Source: JAHFLF01 sp964560145
Lineage (GTDB): Bacteria > Patescibacteriota > Minisyncoccia > UBA6257 > 1-14-0-10-44-23
Direction: 5' to 3'
Assembly: GCA_964560145.1 (NCBI GenBank)
Contig: CAZLKS010000006.1
Span: forward strand, 1-34,645
DNA: 34,645 nucleotides
In this document: positions 15,741-24,818 of the stretch, one piece after another
Numbering within the stretch: the stretch's first letter is position 1
Layout: every line of letters starts with the position of its first letter
The notes under the pieces: model-generated
Told to the model about the DNA's origin: nothing
Database searches by the model: none
Seen by the model: only the letters and a program-made list of their open reading frames with translations
Translations under genes and position numbers: made by a program

Positions 15741-16367
15741 CTACTTCGTGGCGGAGCCGGCGATGCGCAAACGGACAACGATGTTTCGACGGCCGCCTAC
15801 ACGAAAGCCTTCGTAGGCAACTCGACTAAAGCCTGCTTGTTCGATTGCCGTGGCGATATCCACAGCTGGATTGCATCTGGCGACATACCACCAGAAGGGT
15901 CGTGAAATCTGCTGTAGTATCCATCGCCAGCTCCAACGAGGTGCTCCAACGTGCTCGGCAAAATAAAACACGCCACCCGGCTTTAAGACTCGCTTGATGT
16001 TCCGCAATACTCGCGGCAAATCGTGCATTGAACAAAGCGTGCGAACCGAAACGACCGCATCAAATGTTTCATCAGGAAAAGTCATTTCTTCCGCGGAAAG
16101 GGCGACGATATCCGAAGTGCTAATCCCCCGCGCAGCAATCGCACGGTGTAGCACATCGTGTAAATACCGATTTGGTTCAAGGGCGGTGTACGCCACGCTC
16201 GGGTCAAAACATCGAATCAGATTGCCTCCGCCAGGACCGAGTTCTAAAACACTCCCGCGAATAGTGCGAAGCAAGAGTATGATTTTGCCCGCAGTTTGAT
16301 CAAGCCCCTCCCGTCGATCAATCGATATAATGCGTTTTGCGCATCGCTCATTGTCAAAACTTCGCAT
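15741..16367 (-). CDS. METTL7-like SAM-dependent methyltransferase
   Basis: A class I methyltransferase of about 208 aa. Motif I (SAM-binding) is VLELGPGGGNL, followed by YTALEPNRYLHDVLHRA, the acidic post-motif. The later segments FDAVVSVRTLCSMHDLPRVLRNIKRVLKPGG and FYFAEHVGAPRWSW are typical of the UbiE/METTL7-like branch. The substrate cannot be predicted. The frame opens at 16409 inside mltG, but ATG 16367 in TAATATG, one base after the mltG stop, is the better start. The overlap-style junction implies co-translation with mltG. Confidence 0.85.
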   Translation of the reverse strand: MRSFDNERCAKRIISIDRREGLDQTAGKIILLLRTIRGSVLELGPGGGNLIRCFDPSVAYTALEPNRYLHDVLHRAIAARGISTSDIVALSAEEMTFPDETFDAVVSVRTLCSMHDLPRVLRNIKRVLKPGGVFYFAEHVGAPRWSWRWILQQISRPFWWYVARCNPAVDIATAIEQAGFSRVAYEGFRVGGRRNIVVRLRIAGSATK

Positions 16368-16368
16368 A

Positions 16369-17403
16369 TTACGGCAGATATTTCTGTATATTTGCCTTAT
16401 GTTCTTCAAACGTTTTAGCGAAAATAGTGTGTTTCGTTTTTGGGTCGGACAGATAGTACAAGAAAGTTGAAGACTTTGGATTCAACGCTGCTTCGAAAGC
16501 ATCCAACCCAGCGCTGGCGATTGGTCCTGGTGGCAGTCCATATTTCTCATACGTATTGTACGACGCACCATGCGTCTTTGCGTAATCAACGGTTGCATCG
16601 ATTTGCAGTGGCATACTAATCTTCAGCCGTCGATATATAATATCGGCAACGATGCGCCGATCGGCCGAAAAAGGAACCTCCTTTTCAATCATCGAAGCGA
16701 TAGTCGCAATCTCGAGACTACTAAAAATACCGCGACGCGTGATAGGAATGCTGTCCCAATCAATCGTAGTGCCCTCGGCGATAAGTGATGCTACGCGACT
16801 CGAAAAATTATCGAGCATCGCCGTAATGACTATTTCTGGCTTTGAATCAAAATAGAATCGATAGGTATCGGGGAATAAAAAGCCCTCAAGACTCCGAGCC
16901 CCACGCAAAAATGGATACTTTTCGTAGTAATCGGTTACGCGCGACTTACTAATTGCACCGGCAGGCAAGACGCCGTAACGCGCTATTCGTGCATCAATCT
17001 CTGCGAGCGACATACCCTCGGTAATCAATACACTGATCTCTTTCGCCGGACCAGCTACCAGTGATTGCACTATTTCAACGGTACTCGAGGTCTGAGTAAA
17101 AGTATAAAGCCCTGGCTTGAGTTGATGTGCATTACCCGAAAGAATCGCATAAAGCTTAAAAGCTGAGACTGATCGAATGAGTGATTCAGCCGCAAGCTCA
17201 GCAGCAATATCGCGGATACCCTCACCTTTTTCAATCACAATCGGAACACCACCGGCGACGGGCGTTCGACTTGCCGAACCCGGCATATCAAACGTTGCCG
17301 CAACTGGCGCAAGAGTGAAATAAAAATAAGCAAGCCAAAGTAACCCCAGAATGAAAGCCATTGCAAGAAAAATCCAAAGACGGGTTGAGCGGGATAGGGA
17401 CAT
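16369..17403 (-). CDS. mltG: Endolytic murein transglycosylase MltG
   Basis: This membrane-anchored lytic transglycosylase cuts nascent glycan strands and so sets their length. The 344-aa protein has an N-terminal membrane helix (LWIFLAMAFILGLLWLAYFYF), a LysM-like stretch, and the YceG core: LEGFLFPDTYRF, IASMIEKEVPF with the catalytic Glu, and YNTYEKYGLPPGPIASAG near the end. ATG 17403 places the anchor at the very N-terminus; the extra 21 codons upstream are not conserved-looking. It follows rodA, 126 bases away. That gap contains TCAGTGGTTGATAGTGAGTG-like tandem-flavoured repeats. Confidence 0.95.
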   Translation of the reverse strand: MSLSRSTRLWIFLAMAFILGLLWLAYFYFTLAPVAATFDMPGSASRTPVAGGVPIVIEKGEGIRDIAAELAAESLIRSVSAFKLYAILSGNAHQLKPGLYTFTQTSSTVEIVQSLVAGPAKEISVLITEGMSLAEIDARIARYGVLPAGAISKSRVTDYYEKYPFLRGARSLEGFLFPDTYRFYFDSKPEIVITAMLDNFSSRVASLIAEGTTIDWDSIPITRRGIFSSLEIATIASMIEKEVPFSADRRIVADIIYRRLKISMPLQIDATVDYAKTHGASYNTYEKYGLPPGPIASAGLDAFEAALNPKSSTFLYYLSDPKTKHTIFAKTFEEHKANIQKYLP

Positions 17404-17529
17404 AATCGGGTAGTGAGTAGTCAGTGGTTGATAGTGAGTGAAAACGATACGACTACATAATAACAAAAAAATCTCCGCATTCCCACCTCACCGGTCTTTC
17501 ACTACTCGCTATGAACTACAAACGACTCG

Positions 17530-18615
17530 CTAACTAAGTGATCGGTACACCGAAGCACTCTGCACGATGCCAATCATCATCGCATTAATCAACAAGCTAC
17601 TTCCTCCATAACTAAAAAATGGAAAGGTGATACCGATAACCGGCAAAAGTCCAAGTGCCGACCCAATATTAATTCCAAATTGCACTAAAAACATAATTGC
17701 AGCACCAAGGCAGACGAAGCGATAAAAATTATTTTCGGCATCAATTCCGATTCGCATAATCGCGAACATCATCGCTGCAAAAAGAAGCATTATAAAACTA
17801 GCGCCAACAAGTCCCCACTCCTCTGTAAACGAGGAAAAGATGTAGTCAGTTGAAGCTGCTGGCAAGAATCCGAGCTGCACCTGCGTGCCTTGACCATACC
17901 CCTTACCAAGCCAACCAACAGAGCCAACCGCAATCTTAGACTGAATCGTACTGTAGTTAACACCCAAGGGGTCATACGTCGGATCAAAGAGGCCGACAAT
18001 ACGCTCTTGCTGATATGGTTTAAGCACGGTGAACCAGCTGACCCCGACGAGTATCGCAACGATGACAAAGCCGATAACAATGTGCCGCCACGGCAAACCA
18101 GAGACAACAAGAAAACCAGCCCAAATGCAGAACAGAACAATCACCGTGCCCATGTCTGGCTGCAAAAGAATAAAAGCTGCCGGGATAATGAAGTAAACAA
18201 ACGGGCGAATGATAGTTGAAAGTCGTGCAATGCCAACGTGCCTTTTACTGAAGAAATAAGCAAAGAAAATAATAAGCGCCACCTTAACGAATTCTGAAAC
18301 CTGAAATTGCACCGGACCAATAACCAGCCAAGCGCGCGTATTACGAATCGTCGGTGCAAAAAAATACGTCGCTATAAGAAGCGCAATTGATAGAAAATAA
18401 ATGCCAACGATAATCCATTTGTAAGCGGCTAAAGCGCGCCAATCGATGTGGGCAAAAAGAAAAATCACCATAATGGCGATACTCGCCCATCCAAGCTGCT
18501 GCACAAACAAATCAGCGCTGATACTCCTCAGCATCACCAGACTTGATCCGATTAAACCAAAGATTGCTGCATTGAGCAGCCAGCTTTGCCGTTTAAAGAG
18601 TGTGAAAGTATTCAT
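17530..18615 (-). CDS. rodA: Rod shape-determining glycosyltransferase RodA
   Basis: A SEDS-family peptidoglycan polymerase of 361 aa with about ten membrane helices. Characteristic motifs are visible: RAWLVIGPVQFQVSEFVKVA, LLQPDMGTVIVL, SSFTEEWGLVG and the C-terminal LGLLPVIGITFPFFSYGGSS. FtsW is the alternative paralogue; the compact N-terminus and the neighbour mltG favour RodA, but the two are hard to separate without a tree. It works with a class B penicillin-binding protein, which is not in this window. No SD precedes ATG 18615. Confidence 0.9.
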   Translation of the reverse strand: MNTFTLFKRQSWLLNAAIFGLIGSSLVMLRSISADLFVQQLGWASIAIMVIFLFAHIDWRALAAYKWIIVGIYFLSIALLIATYFFAPTIRNTRAWLVIGPVQFQVSEFVKVALIIFFAYFFSKRHVGIARLSTIIRPFVYFIIPAAFILLQPDMGTVIVLFCIWAGFLVVSGLPWRHIVIGFVIVAILVGVSWFTVLKPYQQERIVGLFDPTYDPLGVNYSTIQSKIAVGSVGWLGKGYGQGTQVQLGFLPAASTDYIFSSFTEEWGLVGASFIMLLFAAMMFAIMRIGIDAENNFYRFVCLGAAIMFLVQFGINIGSALGLLPVIGITFPFFSYGGSSLLINAMMIGIVQSASVYRSLS

Positions 18616-18649
18616 AAGCGGTGGTGCGGAGCTATCCGTAACTCAACAA

Positions 18650-18919
18650 CTATTTCTGCTGCTTACGATTCTCACCCCACGACCAGTGTGGTTTTTCGCC
18701 TTTTTTAAAACAAATCAAAATCAAAAGGATTGTGGGAATAATGGAATAGATAAAAAGGTTGAGCAACAATTCGCTCACCGGCTGAGTCTTGAGACCTGAA
18801 ATAAGAGTGAATCGCACGATTATAACAATGTAAACAAAAAGAACCAGCCATCCTTGCCAGGTTGCCGGTGTCCATCCCCAGCCATAGGTCTTTGCCTTAA
18901 ACCACAGTTTCTTTTCCAT
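18650..18919 (-). CDS. Small conserved membrane protein (YGWGWTP motif)
   Basis: An 89-aa protein with a polar N-terminus carrying WFKAKTYGWGWTPATWQGWL, two membrane helices and a basic tail with KKGEKPHWSWG. I recall such WGW-bearing small membrane proteins as common in Parcubacteria-type genomes; their function is unknown. It ends 35 bases before rodA and starts 3 bases after the upstream gene's stop, so it is part of the cell-wall run. Confidence 0.72.
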   Translation of the reverse strand: MEKKLWFKAKTYGWGWTPATWQGWLVLFVYIVIIVRFTLISGLKTQPVSELLLNLFIYSIIPTILLILICFKKGEKPHWSWGENRKQQK

Positions 18920-18921
18920 AC

Positions 18922-19698
18922 CTACCTTTCCGCTTCAATTATTACGCGCGGAGAAGTCAGCTGAGCAGTATCAACGTCATCTTGAAGAGGTACATCCACT
19001 TTGAAATACCGCTCCTCGTTCGCTGTCAAATCTTGTGCGAAAGTCTTCGAAGCACCAACCAGCTTGCCGCTCTTCTCATATATCAACACACTAACCGTTA
19101 CGCGGTGAATGCCGTACGGATTGTCATTCTTTACCAAACCGGTAATAGTCGCTTTTGTGTTTGATGCGGAAAACTGCGTCTCGATACTTCGCAATGGCAT
19201 CTTCGGACGAGATAAATCAGTGATTGCCTCCCATGTATATGCGACCGTCGTCGTCGCAACTACGCGCTTAACTGAATCAAAGGCAATTGGCAGATTCGCC
19301 GACAGGCGATACTTAACCTCGGACGGGTAGACAGGCGTTTCAGAACTCTCCTGATACAACGGCGTCGAGCTGCTGCCATAGAAGAGAACGGTGTAGGTTA
19401 GTTTCTTTGTTCCATATGCAACATTTCGATTGTGTATTTCAACCAGAGCAGTTGTCCCCTTACCGCCAGCGCTACTCAAAAGCTCAACGGAACTAAACTC
19501 GATAGGTAAGAGTGATTTTATTTCGCAAGAGGCGCAAAACTGCCCACCACAATCAATACCAGTCTCATCTCGGTTCTGTGTTTTATCAACACAACTTGGC
19601 GGCGCTTTAACAGTCAATGCGTAGCCACCGTATATCAGAAAAAACCAAACAACCGCATACACAGCTCCGTAGACTATCTGTTTGGTGGTTCGATTCAT
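18922..19698 (-). CDS. Membrane-anchored protein with Cys-rich DCGG motif
   Basis: The 258-aa protein has one N-terminal membrane helix (IVYGAVYAVVWFFLIYGGYAL) and then the motif CVDKTQNRDETGIDCGGQFCASC (about residues 36-58). This four-Cys motif recurs in secreted proteins of CPR bacteria and archaea and probably forms disulfides or a small metal site. The remainder is beta-rich, like one or two immunoglobulin-type domains (YTVLFYGSS, VTVSVLIYEKSG). It should face outward. The exact role is unknown. A TACAAT -10-like box lies about 40 bases before ATG 19698. Confidence 0.7.
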   Translation of the reverse strand: MNRTTKQIVYGAVYAVVWFFLIYGGYALTVKAPPSCVDKTQNRDETGIDCGGQFCASCEIKSLLPIEFSSVELLSSAGGKGTTALVEIHNRNVAYGTKKLTYTVLFYGSSSTPLYQESSETPVYPSEVKYRLSANLPIAFDSVKRVVATTTVAYTWEAITDLSRPKMPLRSIETQFSASNTKATITGLVKNDNPYGIHRVTVSVLIYEKSGKLVGASKTFAQDLTANEERYFKVDVPLQDDVDTAQLTSPRVIIEAER

Positions 19699-19779
19699 AG
19701 TGGTGCAACAAAAAATGACTCTACATTAAATTGTACTCCACTTTCGTATATTCGTATATTTTCGTATTTCGTAGCTATC

Positions 19780-20835
19780 CTACAGGAAGCGGTTCAAAAA
19801 GAAGATGACGATACCTAAAATGACGCTAATCATCGAAACAATCCAAAATCGCATCGTAACTTTTGTTTCGTGCCAACCGAGCGCTTCAAAATGGTGATGA
19901 ATTGGCGTGGAAAGAAACACTTTCTTGCCGCGAAACTTTTTGCTGAAAAGTTGAATAATTACCGAGCCAGACTCAATAACGAAAATCGGCACGAAAAGAG
20001 GCAAAAGAAGTGTCGTATTCGTAAGCATGGCGATAACACCGATAGTAATTCCCATCGACATACTCCCCGTGTCGCCCATAAAGAAACGAGCGGGATAAAT
20101 ATTAAACCAAAGAAAAGCGAGCAGCGCTCCAATAACGACACCACCCATAGTCGCCAAATCATACCGACCCAAGACAAACGCGACGATGGTAAGAGCGACG
20201 TATGCAAACAGCATCACTCCGCCAGCCAGTCCATCAAGGCCGTCAGTTTCGTTGGCAGAAAAGGCGCTCGCAACGATGATAAAAATGAAGATAGGAATAT
20301 ACCACCAACCGACGGTCACACTACCCACGAATGGAATGCTCAGCGTGTTCCAGTCAAGACGGAAATAAAACCATGCCGCACCAATCAATGCGAAGAGAAA
20401 ATACATTATGAGTCGGTGACGCATCTTGAGCCCACCGCCCTTAGGACCGATTCCCTTCGCACCATAGAAATCATCAACGAGTCCAATCAGCGCCGCTAGC
20501 AGCATCGCAAAAAGCGGCAGATAAGTCTGGGCACGATCGACGAAACTCAGGTAACTAAAGAATCCGTCGAACAGCGAAGCGAGCAAGAACAGGATTAATG
20601 CGAGCCCGAGCACCGTCGCCCAAACAATGATGCCGCCCATCGTTGGCGTTCCTTCTTTTTGCTTATGGAGCCCGTGGAAAACTGGTGCATCAACAGCACT
20701 GCGAATCTGTTTTTTAATGCCGTATCGCTCAATAAATCGCAAAACCAACGGCGTGATGCTCATTGCCACCACGAAGGCTAGCATCGAAAGGCCTAGAACG
20801 CGGACTGCCTGCAAAATAATAGTCGAAGTGGTCAT
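19780..20835 (-). CDS. mraY: Phospho-MurNAc-pentapeptide transferase MraY
   Basis: MraY makes lipid I by moving phospho-MurNAc-pentapeptide onto undecaprenyl phosphate. The 351-aa, ten-helix protein shows all markers: GLVDDFYGAKGIGPKGGG with the Asp pair, SANETDGLDGLAGGV with catalytic Asp, FMGDTGSM, and PIHHHFEALGWHE. The early segment KKEGTPTMGG (here KQKEGTPTMGGI) is also present. ATG 20835 is six bases after the stop of the carboxypeptidase gene. The gap downstream (19699-19779) holds TTCGTATATTCGTATATTTTC-type repeated strings like those near 6235. Confidence 0.97.
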   Translation of the reverse strand: MTTSTIILQAVRVLGLSMLAFVVAMSITPLVLRFIERYGIKKQIRSAVDAPVFHGLHKQKEGTPTMGGIIVWATVLGLALILFLLASLFDGFFSYLSFVDRAQTYLPLFAMLLAALIGLVDDFYGAKGIGPKGGGLKMRHRLIMYFLFALIGAAWFYFRLDWNTLSIPFVGSVTVGWWYIPIFIFIIVASAFSANETDGLDGLAGGVMLFAYVALTIVAFVLGRYDLATMGGVVIGALLAFLWFNIYPARFFMGDTGSMSMGITIGVIAMLTNTTLLLPLFVPIFVIESGSVIIQLFSKKFRGKKVFLSTPIHHHFEALGWHETKVTMRFWIVSMISVILGIVIFFLNRFL

Positions 20836-20841
20836 GTACGA

Positions 20842-21855
20842 TTACTGATTCGGCACTTGAGTTTTAAGCCATTCATAAAGCACGCGCGTCTGACCGAATC
20901 GATCAGTAGTACCAAGAACAATAACGACAAACTTTCGGCCGTTATACTTAAAGACCGAGATTAAATTCCCCTCCGATTGATCGATAAATCCAGTTTTGCC
21001 GCCGACGAAATCACTCTGTCCGGCGAACTCGTTAATGTTCACGAGTTTACGCGATGTCATAGTCTTGCGCTCAATAATTTTCACCTCTTTTGCTCGCGTT
21101 ATATCAAAAAGCTCCGGATGATTGTTAGCAATGTAATTCACCAGTGCATTTAAATCGGTAACGATTGATTGATTCACCACCGATAAACCACTGGGGTCGC
21201 CCAAATACGTTTCACTCATGCCGATAGCCCGCGCCTTATGCTGCATCGCCTCAGTAAAAAGAGCAGTTTTGTTTAATGCTTGTTCATATAACTCGCTGCT
21301 CTGCATCTTCTTGTCATACGCCTGTGCCAAGGCAACTGCAGCATCATTACTTGATACGGTCAGCATAGTTCGCACTAAATCAATAACTGAATACTTGTCG
21401 CCCCGCTTTAATCCGCCGGCTTCACCCTCTGTCTGCACCGCCTCGTCAGAAACCGAAACAAGAGTTCCGGCGCCGAGCTCATCGAGTGCTACCACCGAAG
21501 TCAAAAGCTTTGTCACCGAAGCAAGTGGCCACCGTGCAGTTGAACGATACACAAAAAGTGGCTGCGCCGCTCCAAGCTCCTGCACGAGTGCCGCCGTGAC
21601 ATGTAATTCCGGAACCTGCTTATCAAGCGGAAAGACATCGTCAACACTCGCCATCGCCGCCACCGAAGCAGTGGCCGACGAATCAAACGTGGAAAGCGCA
21701 GCGGTAGAGGCGGAGGTCACTAACGCATCGTTCGTTGGTGCACTAAAAAATGCAAAGACCGGTTTGACGGCAGCAAGTAGTGCAATCACAAAAATAACAC
21801 GTGCAGTTCGTGCGGCGTAAAAACGAAAAGGAGTTGTCATTGGAGTATTCAGCAT
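20842..21855 (-). CDS. D-alanyl-D-alanine carboxypeptidase (PBP5 type)
   Basis: A penicillin-binding serine peptidase of family S11 that trims the terminal D-Ala of peptidoglycan stem peptides. Active-site motifs are SVTK (PLASVTKLL), SSN (TVSSNDAAVAL) and KTG (VGGKTGF). An N-terminal helix (VIFVIALLAAVKPVFAF) serves as signal or anchor, followed by an Ala/Ser/Thr-rich linker. The start is ATG 21855 or ATG 21840. The gene begins four bases after scpB ends, so the two are translated from one message. The C-terminal domain of classical PBP5 is absent, giving a 337-aa short form. Confidence 0.92.
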   Translation of the reverse strand: MLNTPMTTPFRFYAARTARVIFVIALLAAVKPVFAFFSAPTNDALVTSASTAALSTFDSSATASVAAMASVDDVFPLDKQVPELHVTAALVQELGAAQPLFVYRSTARWPLASVTKLLTSVVALDELGAGTLVSVSDEAVQTEGEAGGLKRGDKYSVIDLVRTMLTVSSNDAAVALAQAYDKKMQSSELYEQALNKTALFTEAMQHKARAIGMSETYLGDPSGLSVVNQSIVTDLNALVNYIANNHPELFDITRAKEVKIIERKTMTSRKLVNINEFAGQSDFVGGKTGFIDQSEGNLISVFKYNGRKFVVIVLGTTDRFGQTRVLYEWLKTQVPNQ

Positions 21856-21859
21856 TGTT

Positions 21860-22444
21860 CTATGAAGCTACCTGCGGCTCAGACCCCTGCGACACACCCG
21901 ATGATGACTGAGTCGGACTCTTAATCGTCAGAACGAGCGTTCGGAATCGCTCGAACTCGGGCAGTTCCTCGACGCGAGTGACACCAAGATGATGGAGCAG
22001 GTCAACACTTGGCTTATAGCGATACGAATTCATCCGCTGTGGATCAGCATCTCTCTCTATTAAACCACGAAGTAAAAGAGCTCGTACAGTGAAACTCGAA
22101 TTCACGCCACGAATGTAATCAACCTCTGCTCGTGATACTGGACCAGCATACGTAATAATCGAAAGTGTTTCCAGTGCAGCTGGAGAGAGCGCTTCATTAA
22201 GTTCGGTCTTAAGGATAGTTTGCAACAAGCCACCGAACGCTGCCTTGGTTGTGATTTGCAAGCAGTCATCGTTTTGGAGCAATGCGAGCCCACGATTCTC
22301 GGCCGACAACTCCTTATTCAAATCATCTGCTGCTTTTTTTATATCCTGATCAGAGACGCCCAACATCTTAGCTGCTTTTTTTACCTCAATGGGCTCTCCA
22401 TATATAAAGAGTAGTGCTTCGAGCGATCCAGGTTGTAATTCCAT
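21860..22444 (-). CDS. scpB: Segregation and condensation protein ScpB
   Basis: ScpB dimers join ScpA and SMC to form the bacterial condensin. The 194-aa protein has two winged-helix domains: LEALLFIYGEPIEVKKAAKMLGVS at the start and ALETLSIITYAGPVSRAEVDYIRGVNSS with a following LLLRGLIE helix, all family hallmarks. ATG 22444 begins at MELQPGSLEALL; the 31 codons upstream are not family-like. The C-terminal tail (SSSGVSQGSEPQ) is disordered. It lies 40 bases after scpA. Confidence 0.95.
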   Translation of the reverse strand: MELQPGSLEALLFIYGEPIEVKKAAKMLGVSDQDIKKAADDLNKELSAENRGLALLQNDDCLQITTKAAFGGLLQTILKTELNEALSPAALETLSIITYAGPVSRAEVDYIRGVNSSFTVRALLLRGLIERDADPQRMNSYRYKPSVDLLHHLGVTRVEELPEFERFRTLVLTIKSPTQSSSGVSQGSEPQVAS

Positions 22445-22484
22445 ATTTTTGTTATTCACCTTGTGTGTCGGGCTACTTACTACA

Positions 22485-23273
22485 TTATGATAGCTCACCG
22501 ACTGCAAATAATTGATTATCCCCTCGTTCCGATACATCCGCCTGATGCGTTACTATAATATCACCGAATGTATCGCCCTGCTCGACATCAGCAATACGAT
22601 TGGCAAGCATGTGCAGAACTGCCAAAAACAGCACAATGACTTCGTGCTGATCTTTCTTGCTTACCCGCCCCTTAAAGCTAATAGTACTCGAGCCCTGCAA
22701 TCGCGTTGTTAATTCGGCTATCTTTTCCTGTAGCGAAACCATCGAACCGCGAACCGTCGTTGTTTCGAGCATCAAGCCACTCATAATCTGCAATAGCCGC
22801 TGCATTGAGTCGCATAGCCCAACAGTCGTCACCTGCTTTGATGGATAAAAGAAACTCTTTTCGCCGAGCGATTTTAGAAGCGGCCGACTAAAAAGCTGTT
22901 GATTATTGCCCCAGAGCATAGCGATGTACTGTGCCGCAGTTTTTCCGCCAGCTGCAGAACCACCCTTCGCAGAAAACTCGCGATACAATTTCAAGCGATT
23001 CTCCAAATCCATAATGTCCCCTTCCTCTTCTTCGGTCAGCTCGAGAGCGGGCAGTAAAATTTTCGACTTCAACACTAACAACCGAGAAGCAACAACCACG
23101 AAATCAGAAAGTACGACTGGCGAAATTGTTTCACCGAGCTGCTCAACGTAAGCGATGAAGTCGCCAGTCACTCCAGCAAGGTTCACGCGTGAAATCTCAA
23201 TTTGCCGAGCCTCTATCAGCTCGAGCAACTTCTCCATCGGTCCGCTAAATTCACCTGTTTTCGCCTCAAACAT
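22485..23273 (-). CDS. scpA: Segregation and condensation protein ScpA
   Basis: ScpA is the kleisin that bridges the SMC heads. The 262-aa product begins MFEAKTGEFSGPMEKLLELIEARQIEISRVNLAGVTGDFIAYV, the normal ScpA N-terminus (FEGPLDLLLELI...). It continues with DFVVVASRLLVLKSKILLPA, and has a C-terminal winged helix (EVIVLFLAVLHMLANRIADVEQGDTFGDI). It is the first of the scpA-scpB-carboxypeptidase-mraY run. No SD is present at ATG 23273. Confidence 0.95.
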   Translation of the reverse strand: MFEAKTGEFSGPMEKLLELIEARQIEISRVNLAGVTGDFIAYVEQLGETISPVVLSDFVVVASRLLVLKSKILLPALELTEEEEGDIMDLENRLKLYREFSAKGGSAAGGKTAAQYIAMLWGNNQQLFSRPLLKSLGEKSFFYPSKQVTTVGLCDSMQRLLQIMSGLMLETTTVRGSMVSLQEKIAELTTRLQGSSTISFKGRVSKKDQHEVIVLFLAVLHMLANRIADVEQGDTFGDIIVTHQADVSERGDNQLFAVGELS

Positions 23274-23405
23274 TCTTCTATTCTACCGCAATCCCCTCAT
23301 TCCAACTAGTTCTCTTCTCTCTTGGTGTCATTCTGAGGTAAGCCCCGAAGAAACTAATCCTCGCAACCGGTTCCTTCGCTTCACTCAGGAAGAAACTAGT
23401 TCTCT
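23274..23405. repeat. Intergenic repeat-like stretch
   Basis: This gap between scpA and the DUF4015 gene contains GGTGTCATTCTGAG, then the direct repeats GAAGAAACTAAT and GAAGAAACTAGTTCTCTT; AACTAGTTCTCTT occurs near both ends (23307 and 23393). It resembles common bacterial intergenic repeats. No gene is seen. Confidence 0.45.
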
Positions 23406-24722
23406 TTACTCCGCCAGTAGCGCCCCCTTCGTATACACATTGCTTGCGTTCCAAAGCATCCAGCCCATCGGTTGATACTCACATGCTGCCCGTGGTCCCG
23501 TTGGTTCCACCGCAACCTGATAATTATTGCTTGTCATTTTGATTCCCGGGCAGCCAGCGGCGGCACGTGCTGAATCATCGAGAGCCGTTATCTGTGCCCT
23601 CACCTTTGCTGCATCATAAGTCGCTCCTAAATTAAAATCCTGTAGCCAAGGACGAAAACGGGCAATACTCAAAGAGTCTATCCCCGCTTCCAGCGAATCG
23701 CCACCGGACTTTAGCGCCGCTTCTCTCTCTTTCTTTTTTTGCTCTGTATATGCTTGCACGCGCCGAAGAGCCATATCCATTGAATATCGAATAACGGCAT
23801 AGGGATTCGTTGCCGCGTTTTGTAATCCTAAAAAGCGCGGATTGTAGTGCGACGGATAAATCATCGGAGCCACCACATCAAACGGCTCGAGCGTGTCCTC
23901 AACCATCTGCCCAATCGAAGTGACCTTTTCATTCACCACCGCCTCACCGAAAATATCCGCAGAGATGCGAGCATACGGAAGTTGGTCTCTGAGATGTGCA
24001 AAGAACTGGCGTAATGCCGCACGTCTATCCGTACCCTTTTGATAAAACGGAAAAGTGATGTCACTTAAATCGCCGTCAGTCGGAAACCGCATGTAGTCGA
24101 TGTTGATTTCGTCGAACCCGCGACTGAGTGCATCACGCGCAATATCAACGGTGTAATCCCACACCGGCGTCGCAGAGACATCCAACCAATGCACCTTGTT
24201 TTTGTCAGACCATACTGCTCCCGTTCTTGTACTCCTGAGTGCAAGATCCGGTCGTGCTGCGACCAAGGCATTATCTTGAAATACCGCAATGCGCCCGATG
24301 ACATACACGCCCTCGTCATGAAAACGTTTAATCAGGGCGTTGATTTTCGGAATTCTTTTTTCGAAAGCGCCATACTCCTTCACGAGCGGTACCGGCACCT
24401 CATACCCAACAATGCCCGTGTAATCTTTAATATCTAGTACGATTGCGTTGAGCTCGGTCGTTCGCAGTAAGTCCAAAAAGTATTCAACTTTCTTCTCATT
24501 TCCGCCTGACCAGTTGGTAGCATATATCGCTTTAATAATCTCAGGTGGATTCTCGAGCGGTCGCTGCGGTGCAATGTCTGCATTCGGATCGAGCACGGTA
24601 GCAACCTCGGTTACACTCACCCCTGGAATCTCAACAACATTGCCACTCGCAAAGAAAATGAAAATAACAACCGCTCCAATGAGCAGCACAAATACCATCC
24701 ATATGTTTTTCCTCCCCGTCAT
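23406..24722 (-). CDS. Putative glycoside hydrolase (DUF4015), membrane-anchored
   Basis: The 438-aa protein has an N-terminal anchor helix (IWMVFVLLIGAVVIFIFFAS) and a TIM-barrel of the DUF4015 putative glycosidase family. Support: AIYATNWSGG, NAIVLDIKDYTG, YVIGRIAVFQDN, WLDVSATPVWDYTVDIARDA, FDEINIDYMRFPTDG (a typical beta-strand with acidic residues) and DVVAPMIYPSHY. It probably acts on cell-surface polysaccharide, though no substrate is known for the family. ATG 24722 lies seven bases after a TATACT box, so the message may be leaderless. It is divergent from dnaX. Confidence 0.85.
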   Translation of the reverse strand: MTGRKNIWMVFVLLIGAVVIFIFFASGNVVEIPGVSVTEVATVLDPNADIAPQRPLENPPEIIKAIYATNWSGGNEKKVEYFLDLLRTTELNAIVLDIKDYTGIVGYEVPVPLVKEYGAFEKRIPKINALIKRFHDEGVYVIGRIAVFQDNALVAARPDLALRSTRTGAVWSDKNKVHWLDVSATPVWDYTVDIARDALSRGFDEINIDYMRFPTDGDLSDITFPFYQKGTDRRAALRQFFAHLRDQLPYARISADIFGEAVVNEKVTSIGQMVEDTLEPFDVVAPMIYPSHYNPRFLGLQNAATNPYAVIRYSMDMALRRVQAYTEQKKKEREAALKSGGDSLEAGIDSLSIARFRPWLQDFNLGATYDAAKVRAQITALDDSARAAAGCPGIKMTSNNYQVAVEPTGPRAACEYQPMGWMLWNASNVYTKGALLAE

Positions 24723-24729
24723 TAAGCAC

Positions 24730-24738
24730 AGTATAAGT
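24730..24738 (-). promoter_or_regulatory. Promoter of the DUF4015 gene, leaderless layout
   Basis: The minus strand has CTTATACTGTGCTTAATG: the -10 box TATACT (24735-24730) ends seven bases before the ATG. The 96-base divergent region also contains TACAAT about 13 bases before the dnaX ATG at 24819. Confidence 0.45.
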
Positions 24739-24818
24739 CACTATCGCTCATTTGTCTTTAGCATTAATACCCACTAAACTATAAGAGTCGCACTACGACT
24801 ACAATCAAGCACTATCCA

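Noticed and set aside
19870..20499. 209-aa plus-strand frame over mraY
   Set aside because: Antisense shadow of mraY, with low-complexity Lys/Arg/Asn composition.
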